In this document: positions 59,656 through 64,000 of the stretch, one piece after another
Layout of the letters: every line of letters begins with the position of its first letter
Position numbering within the stretch: the first letter of the stretch is position 1
Assembly: GCF_001279005.1 (NCBI RefSeq)
Contig: NZ_LGCN01000002.1
Location: forward strand, 124,001-188,000
Direction: 5' to 3'
DNA: 64,000 bases
Source: Streptomyces caelestis
Lineage (GTDB): Bacteria; Actinomycetota; Actinomycetes; Streptomycetales; Streptomycetaceae
The notes under the pieces: generated by a model
What the model was told of the DNA's origin: nothing
What the model saw: only the letters and a program-made list of their open reading frames with translations
Database searches by the model: none
Position numbers and translations under genes: made by a program

Positions 59656-62272
59656 GATCCCGCTCGGCGACTGGGTCAACAGCGCCGTCGACTGGCTGCT
59701 CGCCAACGTCAGCTGGCTGTTCGACTTCTTCAAGGCCGTCTTCACCGGCGCCTACGACGGTGTCAACGCCGTCCTCCAGGCCCCCGAACCGCTGATCCTC
59801 TGCGGCATCTTCGCGGTCATCGCCTTCTGGCTGCGCGGCACCTTCGCCGGCGTCCTCACCTTCTTCGGCTTCGCCTTCCTCGACTCCATGGAGTTGTGGG
59901 AGGACTCGATGGTGACGCTGTCGCTGGTCATCGTCGCCACGATGATCGCGCTGGTCATATCGGTGCCGGTGGGCATCTGGGCGGCCCGCTCGGACCGGGT
60001 CAGCGCCGTCGTCCGGCCGGTCCTGGACTTCATGCAGACGCTGCCCGCGATGATCTACCTCATCCCGGCGATCCTGTTCTTCGGGACCGGCTCCGCCCCG
60101 GGCATCGTCGCCACCCTGATCTTCGCGCTCGCCCCGGGCGTGCGCATGACCGAGCTGGGCATCCGCCAGGTCGACAAGGAACTGGTCGAGGCCGCCGAGG
60201 CGTTCGGCACCACCCCCCGCAACACCCTGCTGCGCGTGCAGCTGCCGCTGGCGCTGCCCACGGTGATGGCGGGTGTCAACCAGGTCATCATGCTGGGCCT
60301 GTCCATGGCCGCGATCGCCGGCATGGTCGGCACCGGCGGACTCGGCGGCGCGGTCATCGAGGCCATCGGACAGCTCAACATCGGCCTCGGCGCCGAGTCC
60401 GGCATCGCCATCGTCATCCTGGCGATCTACCTGGACCGCATGACCAGCGCCCTGGGCACCCAGGTCTCCCCGCTCGGCCGCCGCGCCGCCGCCAAGGCGC
60501 GCGCCGCGCAGGGGCTGAGGATCTGGTCCTACCGTCCCCGCCCGCAGGTCGCCGTGATCGGCGTCGTCGTCCTCGCCCTGGTCGCGGGCGGCATGGGGAT
60601 CTTCGGCGGCTCCGGCGGCTCCGCCGCCACCACCACCACCGCCGGCGGCGAGAAGGTCGGCGACGGCAAGAAGGTCACCATCGGCTACATCCCCTGGGAC
60701 GAGGGCGTCGCCTCCACCTTCCTGTGGAAGGAGATCCTGGAACGGCGCGGCTTCGAGGTCGAGGCCAAGCAGTTCGAGGCCGGCCCGCTCTACACCGCCC
60801 TCGCGCAGGGCGACGTCGACTTCCAGACGGACTCCTGGCTGCCCACCACCCACGAGGCGTACTGGAAGAAGTACGGCGGGAAGCTCGACGACCTCGGCTC
60901 CTGGTACGGCGAGACGTCGCTGGAGCTGACCGTCCCGGCGTACATGGAGGACGTCGACAGCCTGGAGGACCTCAAGGGCAAGGCGTCCGCCTTCGGCGGG
61001 GAGATCACCGGCATCGAGTCCAGCGCCGGCATGATGGGCCTGCTGAAGAGCAAGGTCCTCAAGGAGTACGGCCTGGACAAGGAGTACAAGGTCGTCGACA
61101 GCTCCACGCCGGCCATGCTGGCCGAGCTCAAGCGGGCCTACAGCAAGAAGGAACCGGTCGTCGTCACCCTCTGGTCGCCGCACTGGGCGTACAGCGACTA
61201 CGACCTGAAGAAGCTGAAGGACCCCAAGGGCAGCTGGGGCAAGGGCGACGGCGTGCACACGGTGTCGCGCAAGGGCTTCGCCGACGACAACCCGCTCGTC
61301 GGGAAGTGGCTGAAGGACTTCTCGATGACCGAGAAGGAACTCACCGGCCTGGAGGCCGAGATCAACAAGGCCGGCAAGGGCAGGCAGCAGGACGCCGTCC
61401 GCGCCTGGCTGAAGGACAACCCGGACGTCGTCGACAAGCTGGCCCCGGCGGGGTCCGGCCCGGGCGACACCCCCGCCGAGGCGAAGCGGACGCTGGACGT
61501 GGCCTGGTTCCCCTGGGAGGAGGACGTCGCCGTCACCTACCTGTGGAAGAACGTCCTCGAGCGGCGCGGGTACAGGATGAACCTCAAGCAGATGGACGTC
61601 GGCCCGGTCTACACCGGCCTCGCCTCCGGGGACCTCGACCTCAACTTCGACGCCTGGCTGCCGTACGCGCAGAAGAACTACTGGGACAAGAGCAAGGACA
61701 AGCTCACCGACCTGGGCACCTGGTACGAGCCCACCTCGCTGGAGATCGCGGTCCCCTCGTACGTCAAGGACGTCAGGTCCCTGGAGGACCTCAAGGGCAA
61801 GGCCGACCTCTTCGACGGGCGGATCATCGGCATCGAGCCGGGCACCGGTGAGATGCAGCTGCTCAAGAACGAGGTGCTGCCCGGCTACGGCCTGGAGGAC
61901 GAGTACGAGGTCGTCGACGGCTCCACGCCGGCGATGCTGGCCGAGCTCAAGCGCGCCTACGCCAAGAAGGAGCCCATCGCGGTCACGCTCTGGTCGCCGC
62001 ACTGGGCGTACAGCGACTACGAGCTGACGAAGCTGAAGGACCCGAAGAAGGCCTTCGGCGAGGGCAACACGATCCGCACCATCGCCAGCGAGAAGTTCCC
62101 GGAGCAGTACCCGCGGCTCACCGAGTGGATCAAGGGCTTCCGGATGAGCGAGGACGAGCTCGGCACCCTGGAGGCCGAGATCAAGGACCGCGGCCAGGGT
62201 CACGTGGAGGAGGCCGTGGCCGCCTGGCTGGAGGAGCACCCGGACATGGTGGAGCGGATGACCCCGCGGTAA
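59648..62272 (+). CDS. Glycine betaine-type ABC permease fused to two tandem binding domains
   Basis: 874 residues. The N-terminal ~290 are an OpuAB/ProW permease: several spans, and EAAEAFGTTPRNTLLRVQLPLALPTVMAGVNQVIMLGLSMAAIAGMVG with the EAA loop. After one more span (VAVIGVVVLALVAGGMGIFGG) two OpuAC binding domains follow: about 335-600 (VTIGYIPWDEGVASTFLWKEILERRGFEVE) and about 615-874 (LDVAWFPWEEDVAVTYLWKNVLERRGYRMN). Each has a DSWLPTTHEAYW/DAWLPYAQKNYW aromatic segment and a TLWSPHWAYSDY segment expected to make a cation-pi cage for betaine. Fused receptors face outward. A strong terminator follows. Confidence 0.93.
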   Translation: MPRIPLGDWVNSAVDWLLANVSWLFDFFKAVFTGAYDGVNAVLQAPEPLILCGIFAVIAFWLRGTFAGVLTFFGFAFLDSMELWEDSMVTLSLVIVATMIALVISVPVGIWAARSDRVSAVVRPVLDFMQTLPAMIYLIPAILFFGTGSAPGIVATLIFALAPGVRMTELGIRQVDKELVEAAEAFGTTPRNTLLRVQLPLALPTVMAGVNQVIMLGLSMAAIAGMVGTGGLGGAVIEAIGQLNIGLGAESGIAIVILAIYLDRMTSALGTQVSPLGRRAAAKARAAQGLRIWSYRPRPQVAVIGVVVLALVAGGMGIFGGSGGSAATTTTAGGEKVGDGKKVTIGYIPWDEGVASTFLWKEILERRGFEVEAKQFEAGPLYTALAQGDVDFQTDSWLPTTHEAYWKKYGGKLDDLGSWYGETSLELTVPAYMEDVDSLEDLKGKASAFGGEITGIESSAGMMGLLKSKVLKEYGLDKEYKVVDSSTPAMLAELKRAYSKKEPVVVTLWSPHWAYSDYDLKKLKDPKGSWGKGDGVHTVSRKGFADDNPLVGKWLKDFSMTEKELTGLEAEINKAGKGRQQDAVRAWLKDNPDVVDKLAPAGSGPGDTPAEAKRTLDVAWFPWEEDVAVTYLWKNVLERRGYRMNLKQMDVGPVYTGLASGDLDLNFDAWLPYAQKNYWDKSKDKLTDLGTWYEPTSLEIAVPSYVKDVRSLEDLKGKADLFDGRIIGIEPGTGEMQLLKNEVLPGYGLEDEYEVVDGSTPAMLAELKRAYAKKEPIAVTLWSPHWAYSDYELTKLKDPKKAFGEGNTIRTIASEKFPEQYPRLTEWIKGFRMSEDELGTLEAEIKDRGQGHVEEAVAAWLEEHPDMVERMTPR

Positions 62273-62288
62273 CCGCCGCACCGGCCGC

Positions 62289-62344
62289 CCCGAGGGGCGG
62301 GCCCGGACCCGCACCTGACGGCGCGGCCGGGCCCGCCCCTCGGG
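62289..62344 (+). terminator. Terminator of the glycine betaine transporter operon
   Basis: CCCGAGGGGCGGGCCCGG (62289-62306) and its exact complement at 62327-62344 form an 18-bp stem with a 20-nt loop. Confidence 0.8.
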
Positions 62345-62670
62345 CGTGTCCGGAGCCGGGCGGGAACACGGTAGGAATCCGGACAACCACGCAGCGCGAT
62401 GTCCTCCCCGAACCTCCCCGTGACCTTCCGCCGGGCGGGGGTGACAATGGCGGGAACACCCCTTAATCGCACGCGGGAGGAACCGAGGGGCCCGCAGGAC
62501 GACTGGCGTGAACCGGCGGGTCGATTCCGGTCGCGTGTGACGGCGACGTGACAGGCGCCTGAAACGGTTTGCCGAACATGCGTAGGGTGCAGACAACCCA
62601 CGACGAGGAGTGCGCCGGACGGGCGGCGTCACGGGGTGCGGGACGATCTGCGGAGGAGGGAGCCGGAGCG
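62345..62670. other. Gene-free region before the XRE-cupin gene
   Basis: No gene supported. TAGGGT at 62583-62588 is a good -10 candidate for the regulator gene, leaving a leader of about 75 nt. Confidence 0.45.
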
Positions 62671-63240
62671 ATGGGCGATCACAAGGAACAGCCCTTGCGG
62701 GTGGGCGCGGCCGTGCGGCGGCGACGCCGCGCACTGGACCTCACCCTCGCCGTCGTGGCCGAGCGCAGCGGCCTGTCGGTCCCGTTCCTCAGCCAGATCG
62801 AGAACGAGCGGGCGCGCCCGAGCCAGAGCTCCCTGGAGAAGGTCGCCGACGCGCTGCGCACCACCGCCGTGGAGCTCCTCGCCGCCGCCGACCCCGCGTG
62901 CAGCGTGGACGTCGTCCGCGCCGAGGGCGCCGAGCCGTGGGCGGAACCGCACGTGCGCTCCCTGGTGCGCGGGCACCACCAGATGCACGCCTCCGAGTTC
63001 ACCGGCGACCATGACGCCGGCCGTGAACTCCAGTTCCGCAACGACCAGTTGATGTACGTGGCCGACGGCGCCGTGGAGATCGAGGCGGAGGGCCGCGCGT
63101 ACCGGCTCGGCCGCGGCGACACCCTGTACCTCACCGGAGGCGTCCGGCACCGCTGGCGGGCCACGGTCCCGGAGACGCGGCTGCTGGTCGTCGCCGTCGC
63201 CGAGCACATCGAGGCGCTGCGGGACAAGCCGCGCCGATGA
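62671..63240 (+). CDS. XRE-family regulator with C-terminal cupin domain
   Basis: 189 residues. An N-terminal helix-turn-helix (VGAAVRRRRRALDLTLAVVAERSGLSVPFLSQIENERARPSQSSLEKVADALRTTAVELL, ~10-70) joins a cupin (MHASEFTGDHDAGRELQFRNDQLMYVADGAVEIEAEGRAYRLGRGDTLYLTGGVRHRWRATV). The cupin keeps the glycine pattern and one His of the metal site, but other metal ligands are not obvious. Such regulators control amine, sugar or betaine metabolism; here the neighbour is a betaine-type transporter, so control of that operon is possible but unproven. The ATG overlaps the next gene's start region (ATGA). Confidence 0.9.
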   Translation: MGDHKEQPLRVGAAVRRRRRALDLTLAVVAERSGLSVPFLSQIENERARPSQSSLEKVADALRTTAVELLAAADPACSVDVVRAEGAEPWAEPHVRSLVRGHHQMHASEFTGDHDAGRELQFRNDQLMYVADGAVEIEAEGRAYRLGRGDTLYLTGGVRHRWRATVPETRLLVVAVAEHIEALRDKPRR

Positions 63241-63965
63241 GTCCCGTCAGGGTCGTCTCCCTCGTCCCGTCGCTGACGGAGGCCGTGGCGCTCTCCGCCC
63301 CCGGCTCCCTGGCCGGCGTCACCGACTGGTGCACGCACCCGGCCGGACTGGACGTCGTACGCGTCGGAGGCACGAAGAACCCGAAGACCGACCGGATCGT
63401 CGCCCTCGCCCCCGATCTGGTGATCGCCAACGAGGAGGAGAACCGCGAGCCCGACCTGGCGGCCCTGCGCGCGGCGGGCCTCGACGTACTGGTGACCGAG
63501 GTCCGGACGCTGTCCCAGGCCTTCGGCGAGCTGGACCGGGTGCTCACGGCGTGCGGGGTGACCGCCCGCCCCCGCTGGCTCGACGAGGCCGAGGCGGCCT
63601 GGGCGGCGCCGCCGGCGCCCGCGGAGCGCCGGACGGCGGTCGTGCCCGTGTGGCGGCGCCCCTGGACGGTGCTGGGCCGGGACACCTTCGCGGGCGACCT
63701 GCTCTCCCGCCTCGGCGTCGACCACCTGTACGCGAGCCACCCCGAGCGCTATCCGCGGATCCCGCTCGACGCGCTGCGCGCGGCCGGTCCGGACCTCGTC
63801 GTGCTTCCCGACGAGCCCTACCGCTTCACCGCCGACGACGGCCCGGAGGCATTCCCCGGCCTGCCCTGCGCGCTCGTCGACGGCCGGTACCTCACGTGGT
63901 ACGGTCCGTCGCTGGCCGGGGCGCCCACGGTGCTGGGGCGGGCCCTGCGAGCGGCGTTCCGCTGA
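63237..63965 (+). CDS. BtuF-like helical-backbone binding protein without signal peptide
   Basis: 242-residue class III substrate-binding fold: VRVVSLVPSLTEAVALSAPGSLAGVTDWCTHPAG, VRVGGTKNPKTDRIVALAPDLVIANEEENREPDLAALRAAGLDVLVTEVRTLSQAF, then a long helix and a second lobe (TVLGRDTFAGDLLSRLGVDHLYA). This matches vitamin B12/metal receptors, but no signal peptide or lipobox is present, so it is predicted cytosolic. Its ligand and partner are unknown. ATG overlaps the XRE gene stop (ATGA), so both are co-translated. Confidence 0.85.
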   Translation: MSPVRVVSLVPSLTEAVALSAPGSLAGVTDWCTHPAGLDVVRVGGTKNPKTDRIVALAPDLVIANEEENREPDLAALRAAGLDVLVTEVRTLSQAFGELDRVLTACGVTARPRWLDEAEAAWAAPPAPAERRTAVVPVWRRPWTVLGRDTFAGDLLSRLGVDHLYASHPERYPRIPLDALRAAGPDLVVLPDEPYRFTADDGPEAFPGLPCALVDGRYLTWYGPSLAGAPTVLGRALRAAFR

Positions 63966-64000
63966 ACGGGCCGGGCGCCGGCCGGCGGCGCGTACAGGGC

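Noticed and set aside
59486..62734. Long minus-strand open frame across the betaine transporter
   Set aside because: Antisense shadow; low-complexity composition with no start signal.

Overview
The window is a high-GC actinobacterial chromosome segment, almost certainly Streptomyces. Evidence: strong G/C third-codon bias, frequent GTG and TTG starts, a mycothiol ligase gene (mshC), the complete Pup-proteasome locus, a gylR-glpFKD glycerol cluster, twin-arginine genes beside pafBC, and a conservon (roadblock/DUF742/GTPase/P450). Gene order resembles the S. coelicolor proteasome region read in reverse and, in its core, the mpa-dop-pup-prcBA-pafA-pafBC-tatAC-helY block of Mycobacterium (both recalled, not searched). 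I see no integrase, transposase, CRISPR, tRNA or rRNA.

Left part (1-20.8 kb): a truncated helix-hairpin-helix protein, aldo/keto reductase, F420-type oxidoreductase, ferritin-like protein, a CorA-type channel, then a conserved run of phosphomutase, DUF3090 and SCO1664-family genes before mshC. Converging on mshC are a PAC2 protein, a FadR-type regulator and the glpF-glpK-glpD operon with its IclR regulator gylR. Palindromic candidate GylR boxes lie before both gylR and glpF. Divergent from gylR are metH, with a structured leader, and a HAD phosphatase.

Middle (20.8-41.5 kb): an orphan oligopeptide-type binding lipoprotein followed by a decayed tandem copy of itself, an orphan NarL-type response regulator, a RecB-like nuclease, a site-2 protease, TrmI, a secreted protein and a ferredoxin. 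Then comes the Pup-proteasome system: ARC ATPase, Dop, Pup, an endonuclease-VII-like gene embedded between pup and prcB, PrcB, PrcA, and, after a LacI/MFS insertion, the ligase PafA. Two FKBP prolyl isomerases follow.

Right part (41.6-64 kb): pafB-pafC with a zinc-ribbon ORF, a small membrane protein, tatA-tatC, a lipid kinase and a HelY-type helicase; then the conservon cvnABCDE, whose P450 lacks the ExxR motif; a pseudouridine synthase, a siderophore-interacting protein with an upstream iron box, a 5'-3' exonuclease, a glycine-betaine-type ABC transporter whose permease carries two tandem binding domains, and an XRE-cupin regulator with a BtuF-like protein.

The most notable non-genic signal is a modular dispersed repeat with copies near 2.0, 25.3, 35.8, 44.2 and 56.3 kb, in both orientations, filling most of the longer gene-free gaps. 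A second recurring signal is a TAnnnT -10 box placed 6-8 nt before the start codon of about eight genes, which predicts leaderless transcripts.
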